Positions 41,982 to 50,392 of a stretch of 64,000 nucleotides of DNA are shown here, piece after piece. The DNA comes from SZUA-430 sp044220975 (lineage in GTDB: Bacteria > Pseudomonadota > Alphaproteobacteria > Micropepsales > Micropepsaceae): NCBI GenBank assembly GCA_044220975.1, contig JBGAPZ010000014.1, forward strand, positions 1 through 64,000. Direction: 5' to 3'. The position numbers were made by a program, and so were the translations under genes. Under the pieces are notes generated by a model, which did not search any database, was not told the origin of the DNA, and saw nothing but the letters and a program-made list of their open reading frames with translations. Positions within the stretch are counted from its first letter, which is position 1. Every line of letters begins with the position of its first letter.

Positions 41982-44606
41982 ATGTCGGGATCAGAACCGA
42001 AGGACGGCAGGCGGCCGGCGTCCGTCCTTTATCAACGCGACAAGAAGACCAAGACGTCGGTGCTATTTGCCGATGCTTTCGCGCGCATAGGCATTCGTGT
42101 CGGCGGACTCGCGGTGATCGCGGCCGTGTTCACGATCATGTTCTTCCTGATCTATGTGTCGCTGCCATTGTTGGAAACGGGCGGGGTAACTGGGGCGCGC
42201 ACGCTTGCCTTCGGTGCGAGCGGGACACCGTTCGTCGCGACGCAGATGGACGACCAGCAGACGATCGTCGCCGACGTTCAAGCGGATGGTCATGTGACGG
42301 CGTTTCACGCCACCACCGGTACGCCGCTTGAGGTTATGAGCTTCGACCTTACGGGTCTCACCGCGACCGCATTCGCGAGTACCCTTCGTGGCGATGATAT
42401 CCTGTTCGCGTTTGCCGACGGGACCGTGCGCCCAGGGCGTTTCGAACTGAAGGCGACAGTCATTGGCGCCCAAGCGATGCCGCAAGGCTTGCGCAAACTC
42501 GACGAGCGCGACTCCACCGACGGTAAAGCAATCATTTCTCGCATTCCCGGTCAGTTCCGCCGGACATCGGTCGAGCTGTCGCTCGCGGCACCGATTCAGA
42601 TCGCCGATGCCGGCACCGCGATCCTCAAGGCCGACTATCGCGCCGGCGGCACCGCGGAGCGGCCGTTGCGTACGTTTGTGACGCTCGATGCTGCCGGGAC
42701 GCTGCGCCTGAGCCAAGCCACCTCCGAGCTCAACATGATGACGGGCGAAGCGACGACGAACGTCGCCAGCGCGACAATTCCGCTCGGCCGCCCGCCGCAG
42801 GACGTGCGCGCGCTTCTGCTCAACACGCAGGGCGACCGCGTTTTGGTTGCGCTGGCCGATGGAACGGTGCTGCGCTACCTGACGCGCGATTTCGCAAATC
42901 CCAAGCTCGCCGAAACGGTGAAAGTCGTCCCGGATGGCGTCGCGCTGTCGGCCATCGCTTACATGAACGGCGAAAGCTCGTTCGTAGCGGGCGGGTCGGA
43001 CGGGTCGCTTGCGATCTGGTTCGGCGTCGACAGAAAGTCGCCTTCGACCGCCGACGGGATCGTGCTCACCAAGGTTCACGCCGACTTCGCCAAGCAGCCG
43101 GCCGCGATCGAAGCAATCCGCGTCAGTCAGCGCACGCGGCTGTTCGCGACAGCGGACGCGACCGGCGGTATCTGGCTTCACCACGGCACGACCGATCGCA
43201 CGTTGTTGGAGCTGCCCGGAACGCCAGACCCGAATGGGCTGCAAGCGGTCGTGTTCGCACCGAAGGACGACGCCATACTCGGCATCGGCAAGAACGGACA
43301 GGCGATCCTTTGGGGTATTTCGGTGCCGCACCCGGAGACCACGCTTCAGTCCTTGTTCGGCAAGGTTTGGTACGAGGGCTACGACGAGCCGGTCTACGTG
43401 TGGCAGTCGACGGCAAGCACCGACGCACCGGAGCCGAAGCTTTCGTTGATCCCTCTGATTTTCGGCACGGTCAAGGCTGCGGTTTATTCATTGATGCTGG
43501 CGATCCCGCTGGCGCTTTTCGGCGCAATCTATACCTCGGAGTTCCTGCACCCACGGACGCGCGGCATCATCAAACCAACGATGGAATTGATGGCGTCGCT
43601 TCCTTCCGTCGTCGTTGGGTTCATCGCGGCGCTTGTCTTGTCGCCCATTGTCGAGAGTTGGATCGCGGCGATCGTCATCGCGTTCGGCGTGCTGCCACTC
43701 ACCGTTATTTCTGTTTCGTTTGTGTGGCAACTCTTGCCGCAGCCCATTGCGAACGCACTGGACGGGTTTCCGAAGCTCGTGGCCTATTTCTTGGCGGTCG
43801 TGGTGGCCGTTTGGCTCAGCATACGCTTAGGGCCGCTTATCGAGATCGCTTTCTTCGGAGGCGACTTCAAGAAATGGACATCAGGCTCGGGTTCTGGTCT
43901 GCCGTTTTTGTTCCTGCTTCTGACTCCGCTCTCGTTCATCACGGTGTTGTTCGCGACGCGGCCTTTGTTCAACGGCGCTTACCGGTTGCGCCTTCGCGAG
44001 CAGTCGAAGTTTTCGGCCGCGGTCAGCGAACTCTTGGGCTGGGTGGTGATCTTGGTATTGTCATTCGCTCTCGCTTGGGGCGCCGCCTTTTTGCTCCAAT
44101 CGCTTGGATACGACGCGCGCGGCGGAGTGATCGATACATTTGTCCAGCGCAATGCACTGGTGGTGGCTTTCGCGCTCGCCTTCACGCAGATACCGCTGAT
44201 CTATTCGATCGCTGAAGACTCGTTGAACGCGGTGCCTGCTTATTTGCGCTCCGGATCGCTCGCCTGCGGCGCGTCGCGCTGGCAGACGACGTTGTGGATC
44301 GTGCTGCCGACGGCGGCGTCGGGCATCTTCTCGGCGATCATGATCGGACTGGGGCGCGCTGTCGGCGAAACGATGATCGTCGTCATGGCGACCGGCAATA
44401 CACCGATCCTGGACGTCAATATTTTCAACGGTCTTCGAACTATATCGGCCAACATCAACGTGGAGCTGCCGGAAGCGGTGCGCGACTCCACGCTCTATCG
44501 CACGTTGTTCCTGTGCGCGCTGGTGCTGTTTGTCGTCACGTTCGTGATCAACACGGTCGCCGAAATCGTGCGTCAGCGCTACCGCAAGCGCGCGGCGCAG
44601 TTGTGA
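41982..44606 (+). CDS. pstC: phosphate permease PstC with large periplasmic propeller-like insert
   Basis: Inner-membrane subunit of the Pst phosphate importer. At 874 aa it is far longer than the approximately 320 aa of E. coli PstC. One transmembrane helix (residues 38-62) is followed by about 420 residues of repeated beta units with WD-like endings such as DGSLAIWF and GQAILWGI, probably a periplasmic propeller. The permease domain proper starts near residue 488 (LIPLIFGTVKAAVYSL) and has the EAA-type loop around SGSLACGASRWQTTLWIVLP in segments. Long PstC forms exist in pseudomonads. ATG 41982 has only a weak AGCGGG site. Next gene pstA follows after 10 nt. Confidence 0.92.
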   Translation: MSGSEPKDGRRPASVLYQRDKKTKTSVLFADAFARIGIRVGGLAVIAAVFTIMFFLIYVSLPLLETGGVTGARTLAFGASGTPFVATQMDDQQTIVADVQADGHVTAFHATTGTPLEVMSFDLTGLTATAFASTLRGDDILFAFADGTVRPGRFELKATVIGAQAMPQGLRKLDERDSTDGKAIISRIPGQFRRTSVELSLAAPIQIADAGTAILKADYRAGGTAERPLRTFVTLDAAGTLRLSQATSELNMMTGEATTNVASATIPLGRPPQDVRALLLNTQGDRVLVALADGTVLRYLTRDFANPKLAETVKVVPDGVALSAIAYMNGESSFVAGGSDGSLAIWFGVDRKSPSTADGIVLTKVHADFAKQPAAIEAIRVSQRTRLFATADATGGIWLHHGTTDRTLLELPGTPDPNGLQAVVFAPKDDAILGIGKNGQAILWGISVPHPETTLQSLFGKVWYEGYDEPVYVWQSTASTDAPEPKLSLIPLIFGTVKAAVYSLMLAIPLALFGAIYTSEFLHPRTRGIIKPTMELMASLPSVVVGFIAALVLSPIVESWIAAIVIAFGVLPLTVISVSFVWQLLPQPIANALDGFPKLVAYFLAVVVAVWLSIRLGPLIEIAFFGGDFKKWTSGSGSGLPFLFLLLTPLSFITVLFATRPLFNGAYRLRLREQSKFSAAVSELLGWVVILVLSFALAWGAAFLLQSLGYDARGGVIDTFVQRNALVVAFALAFTQIPLIYSIAEDSLNAVPAYLRSGSLACGASRWQTTLWIVLPTAASGIFSAIMIGLGRAVGETMIVVMATGNTPILDVNIFNGLRTISANINVELPEAVRDSTLYRTLFLCALVLFVVTFVINTVAEIVRQRYRKRAAQL

Positions 44607-44616
44607 GGCGGGCCCC

Positions 44617-46347
44617 GTGAGCGACACCGTCACTGCCGCTGCCTCGCCCGTGGCCGCCCTTGCGGCGGTCCGCCGCGTTCCGCGCAGCGACTTGAGCGCG
44701 ATGGGCGAGCCGTTCGTTTGGGTGATGGGCGCGTCGCTTGTTGCCGGACTTGCGATGATCGTCGGGTTCTTGGCGCTGATCACATACGTCGGCGCGGTGA
44801 CGTTTTGGCCGCAACCGATCGTCGTCGTCGAAATGACCGACGGGAAGGTGATCGCCGGCGAGGAATTCCGCAGCGAAACCTACAAGCCGTCGCCGGAGCA
44901 GCTTGTGGGTAAGAGCGAGGCAGCGCGCGAGCAGATCACGGCCAATCTTGGGGCCTCCGAGCGAACGCTTTATCGCGTCGGGAATTACGATTTGTTCGGC
45001 GAGGATTTCATCTGGGTCCCGGCCTTCGATGTGAAGTCGGTCAAGTTCGCGAAAGACATGTATCTTGTCGAACGGCGCGAATGGGGCCCGTTCATCGGCC
45101 GGGTTAAAGAGATCGATCTCGCGGGAACAAAAACCGCGACGCCCACCTACCCTGCCCTTGCGGCGGCCGTCGCACAGGCCGACACGCGGCGCACAGCGAT
45201 CGAGCGGGTCGACAAAGTCGAAATTGGAGCGATCAACCACGAGATCGAGGCCTTGCGCCTCGGCGTCCGGCGGATTGAGCTCGATTATGGGGTTGGTAGC
45301 GCGGAGGCCAAAGCTGCCGCTGCCGACGCAGCTTCGCAGACCGCTCGCCTGCAGGAACAGTACAAGACGCTTGAAGCGAAGGTGACGGCACTTCGGCAAT
45401 CGGACGACGGCTATACCGTCACGCTGGAAGCGATCGACCAGCAGACAAAGACGCTGCCGGTCTCAAAGTTGGTGCGGCTTTATCCGGCGAACAACCTCTC
45501 GACCGCCGGAAAGTGGTCGGTCTACGCGTCGCGTTGGTACGAGTTCATAACCAGCCAGCCGCGCGAGGCCAACACCGAAGGCGGCGTGCTGCCCGCCATC
45601 GTCGGCACGCTGACGATGATGGTTCTGCTCAGCCTTGCGGTCGCCCCGTTCGGCGTGATCACGGCGCTTTATCTCCGCGAGTATGCGCGGCAAGGGTTCT
45701 TGGTTTCGTTCATACGCGTTTGCGTCAACAATCTGGCCGGCGTTCCGTCCATCGTTTACGGCGTCTTCGGGCTCGGGTTCTTTTGCTACATCTTGGGCGG
45801 CTCGATCGATCAGATCTTCTTCCCGGAAAAGCTGCCGACACCGACGTTTGGAACGGGCGGCATGCTGTGGGCGTCGCTGACGCTTGCCCTACTCACCGTG
45901 CCGGTCGTGATCGTCGCCACTGAAGAGGCGCTTGCCGCGGTGCCGCGCTCGATGCGCGAAGGCTCGCTCGCCTGCGGCGCGTCGAAATGGCAGACGATTT
46001 GGCGCATTGTGTTGCCGCGGGCTGCGCCGGGCATCATGACGGGGCTAATTCTTGCGATGGCGCGCGGCGCCGGCGAAGTGGCGCCCTTGATGATCGTCGG
46101 GGTCGTCAAGCTGGCGCCTGAGATGCCGATCGACGCCAGTTTTCCGTTCGTGCATTTCGAACGTAGCTTCATGCATTTGGGATTTCATATCTACGACGTC
46201 GGCTTTCAATCGCGAAACTCTGAAGCCGGCCGACCGATGGTGTTCGTGACCACACTGCTGCTGGTCGGGATTGTGCTGTTCTTGAATGCGTTTGCGATCC
46301 AGGTTCGTAACAGATTGAAGAAGACTTATGACGCCGGGCAGTTCTGA
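44617..46347 (+). CDS. pstA: phosphate permease PstA with large periplasmic insert
   Basis: Second Pst membrane subunit, 576 aa against about 300 in E. coli. A transmembrane helix (about residues 34-60) is followed by some 260 residues facing the periplasm, including a coiled-coil stretch near 205-270 (HEIEALRLGVRRIEL and LQEQYKTLEAKV), then the permease domain from about residue 322 (VGTLTMMVLLSLAVAP). The cytoplasmic coupling loop reads REGSLACGASKWQTIWRIV. The start is GTG 44617, 10 nt after pstC. The matching extensions in pstC and pstA suggest that they contact each other or PstS. Confidence 0.92.
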   Translation: MSDTVTAAASPVAALAAVRRVPRSDLSAMGEPFVWVMGASLVAGLAMIVGFLALITYVGAVTFWPQPIVVVEMTDGKVIAGEEFRSETYKPSPEQLVGKSEAAREQITANLGASERTLYRVGNYDLFGEDFIWVPAFDVKSVKFAKDMYLVERREWGPFIGRVKEIDLAGTKTATPTYPALAAAVAQADTRRTAIERVDKVEIGAINHEIEALRLGVRRIELDYGVGSAEAKAAAADAASQTARLQEQYKTLEAKVTALRQSDDGYTVTLEAIDQQTKTLPVSKLVRLYPANNLSTAGKWSVYASRWYEFITSQPREANTEGGVLPAIVGTLTMMVLLSLAVAPFGVITALYLREYARQGFLVSFIRVCVNNLAGVPSIVYGVFGLGFFCYILGGSIDQIFFPEKLPTPTFGTGGMLWASLTLALLTVPVVIVATEEALAAVPRSMREGSLACGASKWQTIWRIVLPRAAPGIMTGLILAMARGAGEVAPLMIVGVVKLAPEMPIDASFPFVHFERSFMHLGFHIYDVGFQSRNSEAGRPMVFVTTLLLVGIVLFLNAFAIQVRNRLKKTYDAGQF

Positions 46348-46361
46348 GGGACTTTGAGAGT

Positions 46362-47180
46362 ATGGCAGGCAGTGCAACAGCCGACGGTTTCGAGACGACC
46401 GTCTATCACCCGATCGAGGGCACGAGCGGCGTCAGCTTGCGCGTCGAGAGCTTTAGCCTTTGGTATGGCCAGGCGCAGGCGCTCTACAACGTCGATATGG
46501 ACGTTCAGAAGGGGCTTTGCACCGCGTTGATCGGCCCGTCGGGCTGCGGGAAGTCGACGCTGCTGCGCTCGATGAACCGCATGAACGATCTGATCGACGG
46601 GGTTCGGACTAGCGGCCAGATGAATATCGAGGGCGAGCCGATCTTCGGCACACGGATCGACGTGATCGCTCTGCGGAAGCGGATGGGGATGGTATTTCAG
46701 AAGCCGAATCCCTTTCCGATGTCGATCCTCGAGAACGTCGTCTATCCGCTGCGCGTCGACGGGGTGACGAACCGCAAATTCTTACGCGAAGCTGGCGAAG
46801 CGGCGCTGCGCGGCGCGGCGCTTTGGGAAGAGGCGAAGGACCGCTTGAACGAAAGCGCACTGGGCCTCTCCGGCGGTCAGCAACAGCGGCTTTGCATCGC
46901 ACGCGCGATTGCCGGCAATCCGGAAGTGCTGTTGATGGACGAGCCTTGTTCCGCGCTCGATCCGATCGCGACGGCGAAGATCGAAGAGTTGATCGACGAG
47001 CTTAAAGGCCGCTACACGATCATTATCGTCACGCACAACATGCAGCAGGCCGCGCGCGTCGCCGACAACACGGCGTTCATGTATCTGGGGCGGCTGATCG
47101 AGTACGGTGATACCAAGGCGATGTTTGAGAAACCGCGGGTCAAGCGGACGGAGGACTATCTCACTGGGCGTTTCGGCTAA
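46362..47180 (+). CDS. pstB: phosphate ABC transporter ATPase PstB
   Basis: ATP-hydrolysing subunit of the Pst importer, 272 aa. Walker A GPSGCGKST (residues 58-66), Q-loop in MVFQKPNPFPMSI, signature LSGGQQQ (169-175), Walker B VLLMDEP, and the switch His in IIVTHNM. Start ATG 46362, 14 nt after pstA. No phoU, phoB or phoR follows; the next gene is on the other strand and overlaps the stop by CTAA. Confidence 0.97.
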   Translation: MAGSATADGFETTVYHPIEGTSGVSLRVESFSLWYGQAQALYNVDMDVQKGLCTALIGPSGCGKSTLLRSMNRMNDLIDGVRTSGQMNIEGEPIFGTRIDVIALRKRMGMVFQKPNPFPMSILENVVYPLRVDGVTNRKFLREAGEAALRGAALWEEAKDRLNESALGLSGGQQQRLCIARAIAGNPEVLLMDEPCSALDPIATAKIEELIDELKGRYTIIIVTHNMQQAARVADNTAFMYLGRLIEYGDTKAMFEKPRVKRTEDYLTGRFG

Positions 47181-47452
47181 GCCTCTTTCGCTTTCTTTTT
47201 CTCTTTCTTCTCTGTCGCCTTCGCCTTTTCGGGCTTCTTCTCTTTGTCCGGGCCGTGATAATCGGCAACGCCCGTTGTGATGGCGTAGCAGGCCAGCCGC
47301 ACGGTACGAGGGATCTTCACGGGCTTGCCGCCGCTCCGTTCGCCCTTCTCGTAGTACTGCACGACGCGGCGCTTGAGGCCCAACGCGTCGGCGGCATCTT
47401 TCTGAGACATATCAAGGGCTTTGCGCCACCGCTTGAAGTCGTGTCCCTTCAT
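47177..47452 (-). CDS. XRE-type helix-turn-helix regulator with Lys-rich tail
   Basis: A 91-aa DNA-binding protein. Residues 3-45 form a Cro/C1-type HTH (KRWRKALDMSQKDAADALGL then RRVVQYYEKGER). The last 25 residues are almost only Lys, Glu and Ala (KEKKPEKAKATEKKEKK), a flexible basic tail. The start is ATG 47452, where the HTH begins; upstream in-frame codons lack similarity. Two copies of a 13-bp inverted repeat lie about 85 and 120 bp upstream, over a promoter that faces away toward a tiny membrane-protein gene. It is likely to bind there. Confidence 0.83.
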   Translation of the reverse strand: MKGHDFKRWRKALDMSQKDAADALGLKRRVVQYYEKGERSGGKPVKIPRTVRLACYAITTGVADYHGPDKEKKPEKAKATEKKEKKKAKEA

Positions 47453-47536
47453 GTCGCCCACCCCATCGCCGCCCTCTCGCGAGCGTTGGTTCGTACCACG
47501 CTCTGCGACTCGACTGCCACCCTCGCAAACCAAAGG

Positions 47537-47583
47537 CGCACAGTGTGCGTTTCACATACTTGTCACAAAGCGCACTTTGTGCG
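47537..47583. promoter_or_regulatory. two-copy operator CGCAC-N3-GTGCG
   Basis: The inverted repeat CGCAC-N3-GTGCG occurs twice, at 47537-47549 (centre AGT) and 47571-47583 (centre TTT), 34 bp apart, both preceded by CAAAG. The second copy fills the spacer of a promoter facing right. The adjacent XRE gene is the natural candidate regulator. Confidence 0.6.
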
Positions 47584-47589
47584 TATGAT
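47560..47589 (+). promoter_or_regulatory. sigma-70 promoter for 29-aa membrane peptide
   Basis: TTGTCA (47560-47565), an 18-nt spacer and TATGAT (47584-47589): both hexamers are close to consensus. It reads toward the small gene at 47669. One operator copy lies inside the spacer, an arrangement expected for repression. Confidence 0.6.
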
Positions 47590-47668
47590 GAATGCCTGTG
47601 GACAACTTCCGCAGCTTTGGGAGGTCACTTTTGCTCCGTTTGGGGCCGCGTTTGAGAGGAGAGTTGCC

Positions 47669-47758
47669 ATGCGTACTCACTGGTTCGTGCTTGCCCCGTT
47701 GTGGCCGTTGTTCGCGTTGATCGTGATCGCCGGCGCGGTTTGGGCAGTCTCTCTCTAA
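47669..47758 (+). CDS. 29-aa single-span membrane peptide
   Basis: ATG 47669 to TAA 47758, preceded by GAGAGGAGAG about seven bases upstream. The product begins MRTHWFV and is one long hydrophobic helix (LAPLWPLFALIVIAGAVWAV). A good promoter, operator pair, ribosome site and terminator surround it, so it is very likely expressed. Function unknown. A longer frame in phase with it runs from 47255 through the regulatory region and is not credible. Confidence 0.65.
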   Translation: MRTHWFVLAPLWPLFALIVIAGAVWAVSL

Positions 47759-47783
47759 GCTCACGCAAACTTGGTCTTTAGGA

Positions 47784-47814
47784 ACGGCGTCCTGTGGGGC
47801 GCCGTCGCTTTTTC
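47784..47814 (+). terminator. intrinsic terminator after 29-aa peptide gene
   Basis: A stem ACGGCG (47784-47789) / CGCCGT (47800-47805), extended inward by CC/GG pairs, followed by CGCTTTTTC. It lies 25 nt after the peptide stop. Confidence 0.75.
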
Positions 47815-47926
47815 GGGGTCCACCTTCTGCTCCTTACAACTGAGAAGCGTGCCACTTGTGCACGAAACGGGGACAGTACGCACTTCACCGTCGCGCCGCC
47901 GCAACGCATCCCCCACTGAGTTACAC

Positions 47927-47955
47927 CCGTCATAAGCCTGTCACGGATGTGTCAC
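47927..47955 (+). promoter_or_regulatory. three-repeat Pho box before the OprO/P-like porin gene
   Basis: CCGTCAT (47927), CTGTCAC (47938) and GTGTCAC (47949), each separated by exactly 4 nt. These are strong matches to the PhoB 7-mer consensus with its 11-bp period. The box ends 46 nt before the porin ATG, so direct PhoB activation under phosphate starvation is well supported. Confidence 0.85.
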
Positions 47956-48001
47956 GCACCGCAGGCAAGAACACCCCGCATTAACAAGGGGTGTGTTCCA
48001 G

Positions 48002-49546
48002 ATGCGGAAATCAATTTGGCTAGGGTCGGCGGCCCTCGCGGCGGTGATGCTGGTTGCGTCGCCGGCGTACGCCGGTGGCAAGACGAAGAACGATCAGCGC
48101 GATCAAGAAATCCAGGAACTCAAGGCTCGGTTGGACCGCCTGGAGCGGGAGGCCGAGGACGACAAGATTCAGCAGAGTTCGCGGTTGAAGAAAGTCGAAG
48201 ACACGCAGGATGCGGTGCAGTGGACGTTCAACGACGGGCGGCCAACGGTGCGCTCCGGCGATGGGCGGTTCGAGATGTCTCTCCGCGGTCGCGTACAGCT
48301 GGACTTCGCAGAGTTTAACCAAGATCCGAGCGACTTCGGCTTGGGCTATGGCGCCGCGAACAATTGCGACGCGACGAACGTGCTCTGCGATCTGGGCTCG
48401 GGCGCCGTGTTCCGCCGCGTGCGGTTCGGCATCGAAGGCAAGTTCTTCCGCGACTTCATCTATGAACTGCGCTTCGACTTCGGTGGTACCGACATCGAAG
48501 GTGCGGGCATCATCAACATCGCCCGTGTGGGTTATGTCGGCATTCCGGGCCTGCGCATTCAGGCCGGTGCACTGCAGCCGATCTTGACGATGTACGACGC
48601 CACGTCCTCGGCGGAACTGACCACGATGGAACGTCCGCAAGTCGTGACGCTGCTCGTCGGCAATTTCGGTGGCGACAACGGCCGCAAGGGCGTGGAAGTC
48701 ACCTATCAGAAAGAAGGCCTGCTCTGGGACGGCGACAACTTCCTGATCTCCGGCGCTCTCACGGGCGATCGCGTCGCGACGAACGGCACCAGCCACTCGG
48801 GCGGCCCGGACGACGAGCGCACACAATTGATCGGCCGCTTGGCCTATCGCTTGTGGTCTGACGGCGTCTCGAACTTCCAGGTCGGTGGCAGCTACGCGCA
48901 GATCAACTCTCTGCAGGGCAACACTCCGGGCGTCGCGCGCACACTGCAATTGCGCGAACGCCCTGAAATCCGCGTCACGGGTGAGCGCTTCATCGACACC
49001 GGCGCACTCAGCCTCACGCAGGACGATCCGGCACGTGCTTACGGCTTCGAAGCCGGCTTCAACTGGGAGAACATCTATCTCGCAGGTGAATGGTACAAGT
49101 TCGAACTCGACCGCGCTTTGGTCGGCGGCGTAACGGCGGCCGGCGCGAACCCCGAATTCTCCGGCTTCTACGTCGAAGGCGAGTGGATCATCACGGGCGA
49201 AGCGAAACGCTATGTGGCGTCGGGCACGAACAACAACATCGGCGTATGGCGCGGTCCGTCGATCGCATCGCCGTGGTCGCTCGGCGGCGGGATCGGCGCT
49301 TGGTCGATCCATGCGCGCTACAGCAACATGGACCTCAACGACTTTGAGTTCGCCCCTGTTGCTGCCAACCGCGTTCGTGGCGGCGAAGAAACGCACACGA
49401 TCATCGGCGCGACTTGGTACATGAACGCGAACTTGAAGTTGATGGCGGAGTACAACATGGTCGAAGTCGACCGGTTGACCGCTGGCGGCGCGAGTTTGGA
49501 CGCGGACTTCGACGTCATCCAAAGCCGCATAATGTTTACGTTCTAA
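48002..49546 (+). CDS. OprO/OprP-type phosphate-selective porin
   Basis: An outer-membrane porin of 514 aa. Signal peptide residues 1-24 (SPAYAGG) is followed by a coiled-coil trimerisation region (QEIQELKARLDRLE), then a 16-strand type barrel with FEMSLRGRVQLDFAEF at its beginning and a terminal MFTF, ending in Phe as outer-membrane proteins do. OprP-family porins conduct phosphate or polyphosphate; the Pho box and nearby pst genes agree. Start ATG 48002, rather than a GTG three codons earlier. A terminator follows. Confidence 0.93.
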   Translation: MRKSIWLGSAALAAVMLVASPAYAGGKTKNDQRDQEIQELKARLDRLEREAEDDKIQQSSRLKKVEDTQDAVQWTFNDGRPTVRSGDGRFEMSLRGRVQLDFAEFNQDPSDFGLGYGAANNCDATNVLCDLGSGAVFRRVRFGIEGKFFRDFIYELRFDFGGTDIEGAGIINIARVGYVGIPGLRIQAGALQPILTMYDATSSAELTTMERPQVVTLLVGNFGGDNGRKGVEVTYQKEGLLWDGDNFLISGALTGDRVATNGTSHSGGPDDERTQLIGRLAYRLWSDGVSNFQVGGSYAQINSLQGNTPGVARTLQLRERPEIRVTGERFIDTGALSLTQDDPARAYGFEAGFNWENIYLAGEWYKFELDRALVGGVTAAGANPEFSGFYVEGEWIITGEAKRYVASGTNNNIGVWRGPSIASPWSLGGGIGAWSIHARYSNMDLNDFEFAPVAANRVRGGEETHTIIGATWYMNANLKLMAEYNMVEVDRLTAGGASLDADFDVIQSRIMFTF

Positions 49547-49577
49547 GGTTCCCTCTACTGCCTTAGAAACACCCAGG

Positions 49578-49608
49578 GGCTCCGCGGCGTTCGTCGCGGG
49601 GCCTTTTT
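49578..49608 (+). terminator. intrinsic terminator after the porin
   Basis: A 9-bp stem GGCTCCGCG / CGCGGGGCC (one G-T pair) with an 8-nt loop and TTTTT at 49604-49608, about 30 nt after the porin stop codon. Confidence 0.88.
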
Positions 49609-49655
49609 CGTTGGCCGACTTGCGCAGCTTCGCGAAAGCTGACATCGAATCCGGC

Positions 49656-50390
49656 ATGAGCGAGCCGACGACCCAGCCCAAGCTTCAGATCCGCATCGTG
49701 CCGGTCACGCCGTTGCAGCAGAATTGTTCGCTGATTTGGGACACGGCGACGAAGCATGCGGCGTTCGTCGATCCGGGCGGGGACATCGACAAGCTTCTCG
49801 GCGCGCTGACGCATTTCGGGCTGACGTTGAAGCGGATTTGGCTGACGCACGGGCACCTGGATCATGCGGGCGCCGCGGCGGAGCTGCGCGAGCGCACCGG
49901 CGTTGCGATCGAGGGACCGCACCGCGACGATCAATTCTGGCTCGACCAGATCGAGGAGAGTTCGCGGCGCTATGGCCTGACCGGTGGGCGCAACGTGACG
50001 CCCGACCGCTACCTTGAGGACGGCGACGAGCTGGAGCTTGAGGGTGTGACGTTCGGCGTTCTGCACACGCCGGGGCACACGCCCGGGCACGTCGTCATCC
50101 ATCACACCGGCGGCAAGATTGCGTTCGTGGGCGACGTGCTGTTTGCGGGTTCAATTGGGCGCACGGATTTTCCGCGCGGCAATCACGAGCAGCTGATCAG
50201 TTCGATCACCGGCAAGCTTTGGCCGCTGGGCGACGACGTGACATTCATACCGGGGCACGGTCCGACGTCGACATTCGGGCGGGAGCGGCAGACGAACCCG
50301 TTCGTCGCAGACCGGCTGACCGGTTACGGTGGCACGCCGAAGCAAGCGGCCGACGAAGGTGCGCAGCGCACGTCGAAGCGGTATACGTAA
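49656..50390 (+). CDS. metallo-beta-lactamase fold hydrolase, glyoxalase II-like
   Basis: A 244-aa MBL-fold hydrolase. The metal motif is THGHLDH (residues 64-70); later ligands are His in HTPGHTPGH, Asp in FVGDVLF and His in IPGHGP. The short form without a long C-terminal helical domain is typical of YcbL-type glyoxalase II enzymes, which hydrolyse S-lactoylglutathione; related thioesterases are alternatives. The start is ATG 49656; an earlier in-frame codon at 49611 lies in the terminator tail of the porin gene. Cytoplasmic. Confidence 0.9.
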   Translation: MSEPTTQPKLQIRIVPVTPLQQNCSLIWDTATKHAAFVDPGGDIDKLLGALTHFGLTLKRIWLTHGHLDHAGAAAELRERTGVAIEGPHRDDQFWLDQIEESSRRYGLTGGRNVTPDRYLEDGDELELEGVTFGVLHTPGHTPGHVVIHHTGGKIAFVGDVLFAGSIGRTDFPRGNHEQLISSITGKLWPLGDDVTFIPGHGPTSTFGRERQTNPFVADRLTGYGGTPKQAADEGAQRTSKRYT

Positions 50391-50392
50391 GC

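Noticed and set aside
41982..44606. PstC length as an assembly or fusion error
   Set aside because: Long PstC and PstA forms are a known variant and both genes are extended here with continuous codon use.
48020..49681. 553-aa open frame on the minus strand across the porin
   Set aside because: Antisense shadow that also crosses the porin terminator.
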